DNA from: Candidatus Krumholzibacteriia bacterium
Lineage (GTDB): Bacteria > Krumholzibacteriota > Krumholzibacteriia > G020349025
NCBI GenBank assembly: GCA_035649275.1
Contig: DASRJW010000038.1
Span: forward strand, 1-6,141
DNA length: 6,141 bases
Direction of reading: 5' to 3'
Positions 1-5,810 of this stretch are shown here, in pieces. A program made the position numbers and the translations under genes. Within the stretch, counting starts at the first letter, position 1. The number at the start of each line of letters is the position of its first letter. The notes under the pieces are model-generated. The model saw only the letters and a list, made by a program, of their open reading frames with translations, did no database searches and had not been told where the DNA came from.

Positions 1-317
1 CGCAGAATCTGATGCTGCCGGTGTGGATCTGCCTCATGATTCCCATGTTCCTCATGTTCTTCGTCGGCCAGCACCCGGACCTGTGGTGGGTCCGCGTCCT
101 CACCTACGTCCCCTTCTTCACCCCCTTCCTGATGGTGAACCGGCTGGCGAGCGCCGTGCCCCCGGGCCCGGTGGAGATCGCCGCGAGCCTCGTCCTCATG
201 GTCTTCTCTTGCTGGGGAGCCACCTATCTCGCGTCGCGCGTTTTTCGTGTCGGCATCTTGCTCTATGGCAAGCCGGCGAATCCGCGGGAGCTCTGGCGCT
301 GGATGCGGGCGGGCTAG
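1..317 (+). CDS. ABC-2/NatB-type transporter permease, C-terminal fragment
   Basis: This is the end of a gene that begins before the window. The frame is open from base 3 and stops at TAG 315-317, leaving about 104 residues. The fragment is strongly hydrophobic, with three likely membrane segments: around LPVWICLMIPMFLMFFVG, around VLTYVPFFTPFLMVNRLA, and a helix beginning VEIAASLVLMVFSCWG. It ends in a short basic cytoplasmic tail (FRVGILLYGKPANPRELWRW). A tail of the form FRVGIL.YGK.P...E..RW is typical of ABC-2 family permeases of the NatB (sodium efflux) type, which form the membrane part of an export ATPase. The substrate cannot be told from this fragment, and the partner ATPase gene would be expected upstream of the window. 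It converges on the DinB-like gene with a 50-base gap. I am fairly sure of the family and unsure of the transported ion or molecule. Confidence 0.8.
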   Translation, partial: QNLMLPVWICLMIPMFLMFFVGQHPDLWWVRVLTYVPFFTPFLMVNRLASAVPPGPVEIAASLVLMVFSCWGATYLASRVFRVGILLYGKPANPRELWRWMRAG

Positions 318-367
318 GGTCGCGTCGTGCTACAGGACCGGCGCGGGCTGGACGTGCCGGACGGACG

Positions 368-847
368 CTAGCCTGACGGGCTCGCTTTCGCCTCAATGGC
401 GCGGCGGAGCTGCACCAGCTGTCCCAGGTGGTAGCTGTTGTGGTCCGCGAGTAGCAGCGTTTCGCGCAACAGGCTCACACCTTCGGTGTGGGGGATGGAA
501 GCGCAGGGATCCGGTGCTTCGCGGACCATGGCGATTATCGCCTCCAGGTCCTTCATGAAAGCGTTCACGCTCCGCTTCCAATCCTGCTCCGAATCCGGGG
601 TCGCCGCCTTGGGCCAGTAGCCGGCGGGAAACGCCGGCGACTCGTGTGAAGGATTGCGGCTCCATTCCAGGATGTCCCACTGGGCGATGCGCAGGTGTTC
701 GAGGAGCTGCCAGGGAGTGTGCGGCAGATCCGGGATGCGTTCCCCCGCCCAGCGCGACGGGAAGGTGCGCAGCACGTCTTCGTAGGTGGCGTGGGCGCCG
801 TCGCCGCGCAGCATGCGCTCCACCTGGGTGCGGAGCTCGTCCACCAT
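368..847 (-). CDS. DinB/YfiT-family putative metal-dependent protein
   Basis: The protein has 159 residues, the usual size for the DinB/YfiT-like four-helix-bundle superfamily. The sequence shows the family's metal-site pattern: His51 in the helix LLEHLRIAQWDILEW, and His136 and His140 in the hallmark DHNSYHLGQLVQLRR near the C-terminus. These three histidines usually bind a divalent metal, often zinc or nickel. Members include thiol-S-transferases (bacillithiol or mycothiol dependent) and many proteins of unknown role, so no reaction can be assigned. The ATG at 847-845 was chosen because a GGGAGG-like ribosome site (complement of 851-856) lies 3-4 bases upstream and the family homology begins at once (MVDELRTQVERML). 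The reading frame stays open further upstream, but that stretch is the shadow of the transaldolase gene. It lies 47 bases behind the transaldolase stop on the same strand, so co-transcription is likely. Confidence 0.88.
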   Translation of the reverse strand: MVDELRTQVERMLRGDGAHATYEDVLRTFPSRWAGERIPDLPHTPWQLLEHLRIAQWDILEWSRNPSHESPAFPAGYWPKAATPDSEQDWKRSVNAFMKDLEAIIAMVREAPDPCASIPHTEGVSLLRETLLLADHNSYHLGQLVQLRRAIEAKASPSG

Positions 848-894
848 GCCCCTCCCGTTGGGTCGCTGCGACCAGTGGGACTGGCCGTCGTGCC

Positions 895-2175
895 CTAGCC
901 CAGCAAGCCGCGCACGCGCGCGTCGAGCTGCTCCTGATCGGCGGCGAAGGAGTGCAAGCCGCTGATGTTGAGCAGCCCATCGAGGGACGTCGTCCCGGCC
1001 CGCAGGCGTTCCCGCCAGCGCTCCAGCTTCGGGATCTTGCCGTCCTTGCGGATCGTCTCGATCTCCGTCGCCGTGTAGTCGGGGAAGATATCGTGGACGC
1101 CGTGCCGGCGGAGCGTCGCCACCAGGTCGGACGGGCGCATCGAATCGAGATCGGCGCGCGTGAGCGCGTCCGCCGCCGCCACCAGCTCCGGTGTGATCGC
1201 CCACAAGGTCTCGAAGCGCAGCTCCCGGAGCGCCGTCGCCTCCACCTCGGGACGGATGTCCGCGGCCGCCGGTCCTGCAGACGTGGGTGGCGCTGTCGCG
1301 GCATCGCGGTAGCCCTTGGCGACGGCGAGCGGAATGGTGAGGACATCGGTGCCCGCCAGCGTCCACACCTGTTCGCTGCCGCGCAAGCTCGCGGCGATCT
1401 GCCGAGTCGCCGCCCGCTTCTCGCGCCGCAGCGTCCGGATCGCCTCCTGGCTGGCGGCGGTGGCCTTCTCTCCCACACCGGTGCCGCTGCCGAGGCCTGC
1501 GTCGCTGACGAAGGCATTGAGGCGCCCGAGGAAGACGTTGACGAAGCTCGGGTCGCCGAGGCGCGCGGCGAGAACGTTGTGCCGCGCCGAAAACCCGAGG
1601 GTGAAGTTGACCGGTACGCCGGCGCGGCGTAGCTTGCGCATGCCGAGCAAGCCTGCCGGCGTCAGCGGCAGCTTGACGATGAAGCGCTCCGGGCAGATGG
1701 CGTGGAAGCGCTTGCCGTAGAGCACGGCCAGCTCCACGTCGTCGGCGAGATCGGTGTGCTCCTCCACGCTCACCCAGGAATCAAAGCGCTCCACCAGACG
1801 GAGCCCGTGATAGGCGTTGAGCACGAAGGCGATCTCGAGCACGAGCAGCGATTCGGGGATCTCCGGCTCGAGCTCGCGCAGGCGCTTCGCCGTCTTCCGC
1901 ACCAGGTCGTCGTACTGGCCGCGCTGCACCTCGGCGTTGAGGAGAGTGTTGTTCGTCGTGAGACCGCGGAACTCCGCGCTCCACAGTCCGGAAATCCCTT
2001 GGATGTCGCCGGTGTCGAGCCAGAGCTCGCTGCCGGTTTTCTGGAGCGCCAGCCAGCGGGGCGCGCTCTCGAAATGTTTCTGTTCGAAGGCGGGCTGGAA
2101 TCCCTGCCGCACCCACTCTTTCATCCCGGCTTCCAGCTTGCGCGCGATCTGAGTGCTTTCGGACGAATGGATCAT
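895..2175 (-). CDS. Transaldolase-family protein with C-terminal extension
   Basis: The protein has 426 residues. The first ~290 read as a transaldolase (beta/alpha)8 barrel: LWLDTGDIQG (50-60) is the first strand with Asp54, GLTTNNTLLN (71-80) the second, LVLEIAF (Glu114) the next, FIVKLPLTPAGL (165-176) carries Lys168, the expected Schiff-base lysine, and PVNFTLGFSARH (188-199) and FVNVFLGRLNAFV (211-223) follow. Transaldolases move a dihydroxyacetone unit between sugar phosphates in the pentose phosphate pathway in the cytoplasm. Plain enzymes have about 215-320 residues. Here about 130 extra residues follow an Ala/Pro/Thr linker (291-306) and look helical and charged. The ATG at 2175-2173 was chosen for the AAGGA ribosome site (complement of 2183-2187) 7 bases away. 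The frame remains open upstream, but into low-complexity Arg-rich sequence. The family is clear; the substrate (sedoheptulose-7-phosphate, fructose-6-phosphate or another) is not. Confidence 0.88.
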   Translation of the reverse strand: MIHSSESTQIARKLEAGMKEWVRQGFQPAFEQKHFESAPRWLALQKTGSELWLDTGDIQGISGLWSAEFRGLTTNNTLLNAEVQRGQYDDLVRKTAKRLRELEPEIPESLLVLEIAFVLNAYHGLRLVERFDSWVSVEEHTDLADDVELAVLYGKRFHAICPERFIVKLPLTPAGLLGMRKLRRAGVPVNFTLGFSARHNVLAARLGDPSFVNVFLGRLNAFVSDAGLGSGTGVGEKATAASQEAIRTLRREKRAATRQIAASLRGSEQVWTLAGTDVLTIPLAVAKGYRDAATAPPTSAGPAAADIRPEVEATALRELRFETLWAITPELVAAADALTRADLDSMRPSDLVATLRRHGVHDIFPDYTATEIETIRKDGKIPKLERWRERLRAGTTSLDGLLNISGLHSFAADQEQLDARVRGLLG

Positions 2176-2220
2176 CGCGGCATCCTTCTTTCGCCTACCG
2201 AAACACCGCCAGAATCTGCA

Positions 2221-2264
2221 GTGGACCGTGCAGCGGTCCGGCTGCGCCGCACCGTCACAGTATA
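2221..2264 (-). promoter_or_regulatory. Possible leader region of the transaldolase gene: TATACT box and hairpin
   Basis: The 112-base gap between the regulator stop and the transaldolase start contains, on the minus strand, TATACT (2264-2259), which matches five of six bases of a sigma-70 -10 box, but no convincing -35 box lies 17 bases further up. Downstream of it in the transcript, a perfect 6-base inverted repeat, GGACCG (2223-2228) and CGGTCC (2234-2239), surrounds a 5-base loop. There is no T-run, so an intrinsic terminator is not supported. It could be a promoter with a leader hairpin or a chance match in GC-rich DNA. Confidence 0.25.
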
Positions 2265-2287
2265 CGCGCTGCGCTCCCCTCCCGCCC

Positions 2288-3001
2288 TCACTCCGTTCCT
2301 GGCGCGGCGGGCCCGATGCGGTAAGCGCAGCGCCGCGCCCCGGCGAGGAGGTGCTCCGTCCGCTCCACCACCACGTCCTTGCCGAGAACACTCTGGAAGA
2401 GGTCGAGCTCGCCGGCGCAGAGGCCTTGGCACACTTGCGCCGCGGCGCAGATCGGACAGTGGTTTTCTACCAGGAGATAGCTGCCGTCTCGCTGGCGGCG
2501 CCAGTCCGCCATGTAACCCTCGGAGCGGCGCAGGCGTGCAAGAGCCGCGACACGGCGCGCCAGGGGCGACGAGGGCGCGGGTAAACGCTGGCTGTAGTCG
2601 CGGCGCTGCTGCCGTGTGCGCGCCGACACCAGGCGTTCGAGACCGCGGGCACCAAAGGCGCGGCGGAGACTCCCGAGCAGCTCCACGGTGAGCTCGGCGT
2701 AGCCCTGGGGAAAGCGGGCCTGGCCAGCAGGTGTGAGGCGCCACCAGCGAGCGGGGCGTCCGACACCCCGGCGGCGCGCCTCGAAGTCGACGAGCCCATC
2801 CTCTTGCAAGAGCGCCAGATGCTGCCTCGCCCCCATCGGGGTGCAGCCCAGGCGGGCGGCGATGGCGGCGGTTCGCTCGGGCCCGCGGGTCTTGAGAAGG
2901 AAGAGGATGCGGCCCCGGGTGGCCTCGCCGTCTCGGCCGCTGGCGCTGGCCGGCGCCGACCCACGCCCGGGCCCCCGGTTCTCGTCGCTCTTCTTCCGCA
3001 T
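2288..3001 (-). CDS. SufR-like winged-helix transcriptional regulator with Fe-S-type cysteine cluster
   Basis: The protein has 237 residues. After a basic, disordered start, residues 28-95 form a DeoR/ArsR-type winged helix: TRGRILFLLKTRGPERTAAI, then the recognition region GCTPMGARQHLALLQEDGLV and the wing RRRGVGRPARWWRLTPAG. The C-terminal half carries ENHCPICAAAQVCQGLC (Cys182, 185, 191, 195) and VERTEHLLAGARRCAYRI (Cys225), the hallmark of SufR-like regulators, which bind an iron-sulfur cluster and repress Fe-S assembly or related genes when the cluster is present. No suf genes lie in the window, so the target is probably the divergent Rieske gene 94 bases away, plus itself. The ATG at 3001-2999 has no clear ribosome site, but it precedes the domain and lies outside the operator, unlike a TTG start at 3037. 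Family is confident; the sensed signal (cluster, oxygen, NO or metal) is inferred. Confidence 0.85.
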   Translation of the reverse strand: MRKKSDENRGPGRGSAPASASGRDGEATRGRILFLLKTRGPERTAAIAARLGCTPMGARQHLALLQEDGLVDFEARRRGVGRPARWWRLTPAGQARFPQGYAELTVELLGSLRRAFGARGLERLVSARTRQQRRDYSQRLPAPSSPLARRVAALARLRRSEGYMADWRRQRDGSYLLVENHCPICAAAQVCQGLCAGELDLFQSVLGKDVVVERTEHLLAGARRCAYRIGPAAPGTE

Positions 3002-3027
3002 GCGCCGAGGGTAACGCCGGGTCCCTG

Positions 3028-3057
3028 AATTAAGCAAGTCTCTGCTTGACTTATTTT
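3028..3057. promoter_or_regulatory. Candidate SufR-type operator and promoter in the divergent intergenic region
   Basis: The 94 bases between the two divergent start codons contain the only AT-rich patch of the region. In it lies a perfect inverted repeat CAAG (3035-3038), 6 bases, CTTG (3045-3048). It extends outward imperfectly as TAAG on the left and A-CTTA on the right, one base out of register. The geometry matches the published SufR site CAAC-N6-GTTG. Plus-strand TATTTT (3052-3057) could be a weak -10, with TTAAGC (3030-3035) a poor -35, which would place the repeat between the two boxes, a classic repressor position. TTGACT (3046-3051) resembles a -35 but has no -10 17 bases on. For the minus strand, TTAATT (complement of 3028-3033) is a weak -10 candidate. 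The operator is plausible; the promoter boxes are uncertain. Confidence 0.6.
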
Positions 3058-3084
3058 CGAGTCCGGCCCACCCTTGGAGGTCGC

Positions 3085-3090
3085 TGGAGG
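3085..3090 (+). promoter_or_regulatory. Ribosome binding site of the Rieske gene
   Basis: TGGAGG ends 5 bases before ATG 3096. It overlaps an in-frame GTG at 3090, which argues for the ATG as the start. A second GGAGG at 3076-3080 lies 9 bases from that GTG, so a start two codons earlier cannot be excluded. Confidence 0.65.
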
Positions 3091-3095
3091 TGCGC

Positions 3096-4829
3096 ATGCT
3101 CGAGGTCGCCAGCGCCTGGGAACGGGTGGGTGAGCTCGAGAGCTTCGCCCCCGGCAGTCTCACGACTTGGAAGATGCATCGTACTCAGCTGGTGATCGGG
3201 CGCACCGAGGCCGGCGCCGTCTTCGCTCTCGACAACCGCTGCCCGCACGAAGGCTATCCTCTCGCCCAAGGCAATCTCAACGACTGCACCCTCACCTGCA
3301 ACTGGCACAACTGGAAGTTCGACGTGCGCGACGGCACTTGCCTCCTGGGAGGCGAAGGCGCCCGCTCCTATCCCGTGCGCATCGTGGACGGTGTCGTCGA
3401 AGTGAACTTGGCGGAACCTCCACCGGAAGCGACTTGGCCGCGTTTGCGCGCCGGTCTCGACGACGCGTTCCACCAGGGCGATACTGGCCAGGCCTTGCGT
3501 GAGGCGGCGCGCTTGCTGCACTCGGGCTACGCGCCGCTGCGGCTCCTGGCCGACGTGGGCCGTTACGATGCGCTCCACGCCGAGTACGGGAGCAGTCATG
3601 TGCTGGCGGTGGCAGCCGACAGCGCCGGTCTGCTCGGCCGCCAGCGCGGCGTCGCGGCCCTCGCCATCGTGGCGCCCGTTCTCGAGCTCTGCATCGACAC
3701 CGACGCGCGCTTGCCCGTGCGCTCACTCCCCACTCCGCTTCCGGGCGCGACGGGGGCGGAGTTCCGCGCTGCTGTCGAGGCCGAAGACAACGAGCGCGCC
3801 GAGGGACTGCTGCGCGGCGCCTTCGCGGCCGGGATCCCTCGCGCCGAGATCGAGAGCTGGCTCTGCCGCGCTGTCGCCGACCACTTCCTCGACTTCGGCC
3901 ACGCCTTGATCTACCTGGTCAAGGCGGTGACCTTCCTCGATCGCGTCGACGCGGACTACGCCTGCGACATCGAGGCGGGTCTCGTCTACAGCATCGTGCT
4001 CGGCACGCGGGAGGATCGGCTGCCGTACCTGCGGAGCAGCTTCGCCCGCGTTGCGACGTTCGCCCCCGAGTTTCCTGCCGTCTTCGCCGCGGCGCGCCCC
4101 GGCACCGACTGGGATGCCTCCGCTCTCCGCGACGCCGTCCTCGACGGCAGCAGCGCCGCAGCCGTGGACGGCGTCTGGGAGGCGCTGCGCCGCGGTGTGA
4201 CGCCGGAAGAGGTGGCGCAGGCTCTCGTCGCCGCCGCCGCCCATCGATTGCTGCGTTTCGATACGCGCTGGGAGTCCGATCCAGAGGTGGCGGAGAACTG
4301 GCTCTGGGCCACGCACCGCCTCACCTTCGCGAGCGCCGTGCGCCACGCAGTGCTCCGCTTCCGCGAACCGGCGGCGCTCCACTTCCTCTTCCAAGCCGCG
4401 GCCTTCATCCAAACGGGCCGGCCCATGGACATGCCCGCCGCAGCCAGGCCGCCGCTGGAGGCCGCCGCCACCGCCTCCATTCCGACCCTGGTGGACTCGA
4501 TCCGCTCGCGCCGCAGCGAGGAGGCCGTCGCTTGCGCCGCGCGACTCTTGCAAGACGAGAGCAACGTCGACCTCGTGTACCGCGCCCTCGAGGATCACTG
4601 CAGCGACTGCTTCGTCCGCCCCATCTTCGTTGCCCACGCGCTCAAGACCACGCTCGCCGCCATCGAGGAGCACCAGAGCCTCACCGGGCATCCGGACCGG
4701 GCGGTGCCGCTCCTCGCTGCGGTCCGCTTCCTGGCCTCGCCTGTTCGCGAGCGGGATCTGCACGCGCAGGTGCACCGCTCGCTCCGTTGGGTCGTGGCGG
4801 GCCGCGTGCCCCGCAAGCTCACCCAGTGA
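3096..4829 (+). CDS. Rieske [2Fe-2S] protein with a large repetitive helical C-terminal region
   Basis: The protein has 577 residues with no signal peptide or membrane segment, so it is likely cytoplasmic. Residues 6-106 are a Rieske ferredoxin-like domain: Cys49-Pro-His51 in NRCPHEGYPL and Cys68-Asn-Trp-His71 in TCNWHNWKFD give the two-Cys, two-His ligand set of a [2Fe-2S] cluster. It resembles the electron-transfer domain of ring-hydroxylating dioxygenases. Residues ~115-577 are predicted to be helical and lack the usual mononuclear-iron dioxygenase pattern (D/E-x2-H-x4-H...D). They look like four divergent units of ~100-120 residues (starting near 118, 221, 341, 461), three or four ending in a helix with a histidine (SHVL His168, GHAL His269, THRL His407, AHAL His514). 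A distant relation to questin-oxidase-like (DUF4243) proteins is possible but only suspected. The ferredoxin-MBL gene follows after 7 bases, so they form an operon. Function: a redox enzyme of unknown substrate. Confidence 0.88.
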   Translation: MLEVASAWERVGELESFAPGSLTTWKMHRTQLVIGRTEAGAVFALDNRCPHEGYPLAQGNLNDCTLTCNWHNWKFDVRDGTCLLGGEGARSYPVRIVDGVVEVNLAEPPPEATWPRLRAGLDDAFHQGDTGQALREAARLLHSGYAPLRLLADVGRYDALHAEYGSSHVLAVAADSAGLLGRQRGVAALAIVAPVLELCIDTDARLPVRSLPTPLPGATGAEFRAAVEAEDNERAEGLLRGAFAAGIPRAEIESWLCRAVADHFLDFGHALIYLVKAVTFLDRVDADYACDIEAGLVYSIVLGTREDRLPYLRSSFARVATFAPEFPAVFAAARPGTDWDASALRDAVLDGSSAAAVDGVWEALRRGVTPEEVAQALVAAAAHRLLRFDTRWESDPEVAENWLWATHRLTFASAVRHAVLRFREPAALHFLFQAAAFIQTGRPMDMPAAARPPLEAAATASIPTLVDSIRSRRSEEAVACAARLLQDESNVDLVYRALEDHCSDCFVRPIFVAHALKTTLAAIEEHQSLTGHPDRAVPLLAAVRFLASPVRERDLHAQVHRSLRWVVAGRVPRKLTQ

Positions 4830-4836
4830 GGACGCC

Positions 4837-5697
4837 ATGGCGAACCCGAAGCGTAGGCGGCTCGAAAACGTCCCGGGTGATTTCTACGTGGACGAGACCT
4901 GCATCGACTGCGACCAATGCCGGGCCATCGCCCCTGAGACCTTCCATGACGCCGGCGACAAGGCAGCGGTGTACCGGCAGCCGCAGGACGCAACGGCACG
5001 TATCACCGCCCTCAAGGCCCTCGTCACCTGCCCCACCGGTTCCATCGGCACGCTGGAGCACCATGACATGGCCGAGGCGGTGGCAGCGTACCCCGAGCGC
5101 ATCGAAGACGAGGTGCACTTCTGCGGCTTCGCCGCCGAAAGCTCTTTCGGCGCCTCCAGCTATCTGATCCTGCGACCCGAAGGCAACGTGCTGGTGGATT
5201 CGCCGCGCTTCGCCGGGCCGCTGGTCCGGCGCATCGAATCTCTCGGCGGTGTGCGCACGCTGTTCCTCACCCATGTGGACGACGTCGCCGACCATGCCCG
5301 CTGGGCGAAGCACTTCGGCGCCAGCCGCATCCTGCACCGGGCCGACCGCAGCGCCGGCCTCGCGGGCGTCGAGCGCTGGCTCGACGGCACCGCTCCCGTC
5401 GTCCTCGACCCCGACCTGCTCGCGATCCCGACGCCGGGGCACACGGCCGGGCACACCGTGCTCCTCTACCGGCAGCGCTTCCTGTTCTCCGGCGACCACC
5501 TGTGGTGGTCCCCCACGCGGCAGCGTCTCGTCGCCTCGAGCAGCGTCGCCTGGTATTCCTGGCCCGAACAATTGCGGTCGGTGGCGAAGCTCGTCGATCA
5601 CCCCTGCGAGTGGGTGCTTCCAGGGCACGGCCGGCGCTTCCACGGCCCTGCCGCCGTCATCACCGCACAACTGCGAGATATCGTGGCGCGCGGTTGA
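4837..5697 (+). CDS. [4Fe-4S] ferredoxin fused to a metallo-beta-lactamase-fold domain
   Basis: The protein has 286 residues. Residues 14-75 are a single-cluster ferredoxin: ETCIDCDQCRAIAPETF gives Cys22, Cys25 and Cys28, and VTCPTGSIG gives Cys65-Pro, the C-x2-C-x2-C...CP set of a [4Fe-4S] cluster. Residues ~95-286 are an MBL-fold domain: FGASSYLIL, NVLVDSPRF, FLTHVDDVADHARW (His146, Asp148, Asp152, His153), IPTPGHTAGHTVLLY (His202, His206), FLFSGDHLWW (Asp220) and WVLPGHGRRFHG (His264). The first metal motif is HxDxxxDH rather than HxHxDH, a variant I associate with a plant and cyanobacterial MBL subfamily. MBL proteins range from hydrolases to oxidoreductases; the fused ferredoxin favours a redox link. 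ATG 4837 was chosen for the TGAGG ribosome site that overlaps the upstream stop. The close spacing points to translational coupling with the Rieske protein, a likely electron-transfer partner. No substrate can be named. Confidence 0.9.
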   Translation: MANPKRRRLENVPGDFYVDETCIDCDQCRAIAPETFHDAGDKAAVYRQPQDATARITALKALVTCPTGSIGTLEHHDMAEAVAAYPERIEDEVHFCGFAAESSFGASSYLILRPEGNVLVDSPRFAGPLVRRIESLGGVRTLFLTHVDDVADHARWAKHFGASRILHRADRSAGLAGVERWLDGTAPVVLDPDLLAIPTPGHTAGHTVLLYRQRFLFSGDHLWWSPTRQRLVASSSVAWYSWPEQLRSVAKLVDHPCEWVLPGHGRRFHGPAAVITAQLRDIVARG

Positions 5698-5737
5698 GAC
5701 TCGAGCAAGCTGATCACCGACCTGGGGCCGCCGCCGA

Positions 5738-5810
5738 GAGTCCAACGAGAGAGACAACATTCTGCGTGAGGCCAACGAGATGCAAGACCTCGGTGGGAGT
5801 CAAACGAGAT
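5738..5810. repeat. Three degenerate ~30-base direct repeats
   Basis: A core resembling GAGTCCAACGAGAT occurs three times: at 5738-5750, 5768-5781 and 5797-5810, giving periods of 30 and 29 bases. The parts between cores are different. The third copy covers the last codons and the TGA stop of the minus-strand gene at the right end, so the other two look like partial echoes of that gene end, lying between it and the ferredoxin-MBL stop. The cores are too short and degenerate, and too few, for a CRISPR array. Confidence 0.55.

Noticed and set aside
338-360. CCGGC...GCCGG inverted repeat between the convergent permease and DinB-like genes, as a terminator
   Set aside because: The arms are only 5 bases with a 13-base loop and no T-run follows on either strand; such matches are common at this GC content.
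646-1632. Long plus-strand open frame opposite the DinB-like and transaldolase genes
   Set aside because: Its translation is Arg/Ala/Gly-rich low complexity, while the minus strand encodes two recognisable families over the same bases.
2176-2391. N-terminal extension of the transaldolase up to 2391
   Set aside because: The extension is Arg-rich, runs into the regulator gene and lacks the good AAGGA ribosome site found before the ATG at 2175.
3046-3074. Strong sigma-70 promoter starting at TTGACT for the Rieske gene
   Set aside because: The -35 match is good, but the hexamer 17 bases on is CACCCT and nearby spacings are no better, so a strong standard promoter is not supported.
3723-4838. 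Long minus-strand open frame opposite the Rieske-repeat gene
   Set aside because: It is the antisense of a clearly coding gene with a ribosome site and conserved motifs; its composition is typical of an antisense frame in high-GC DNA.
5738-5810. CRISPR array
   Set aside because: There are only three cores of about 14 bases, imperfect, with ~16-base gaps and no cas genes; the geometry does not fit.
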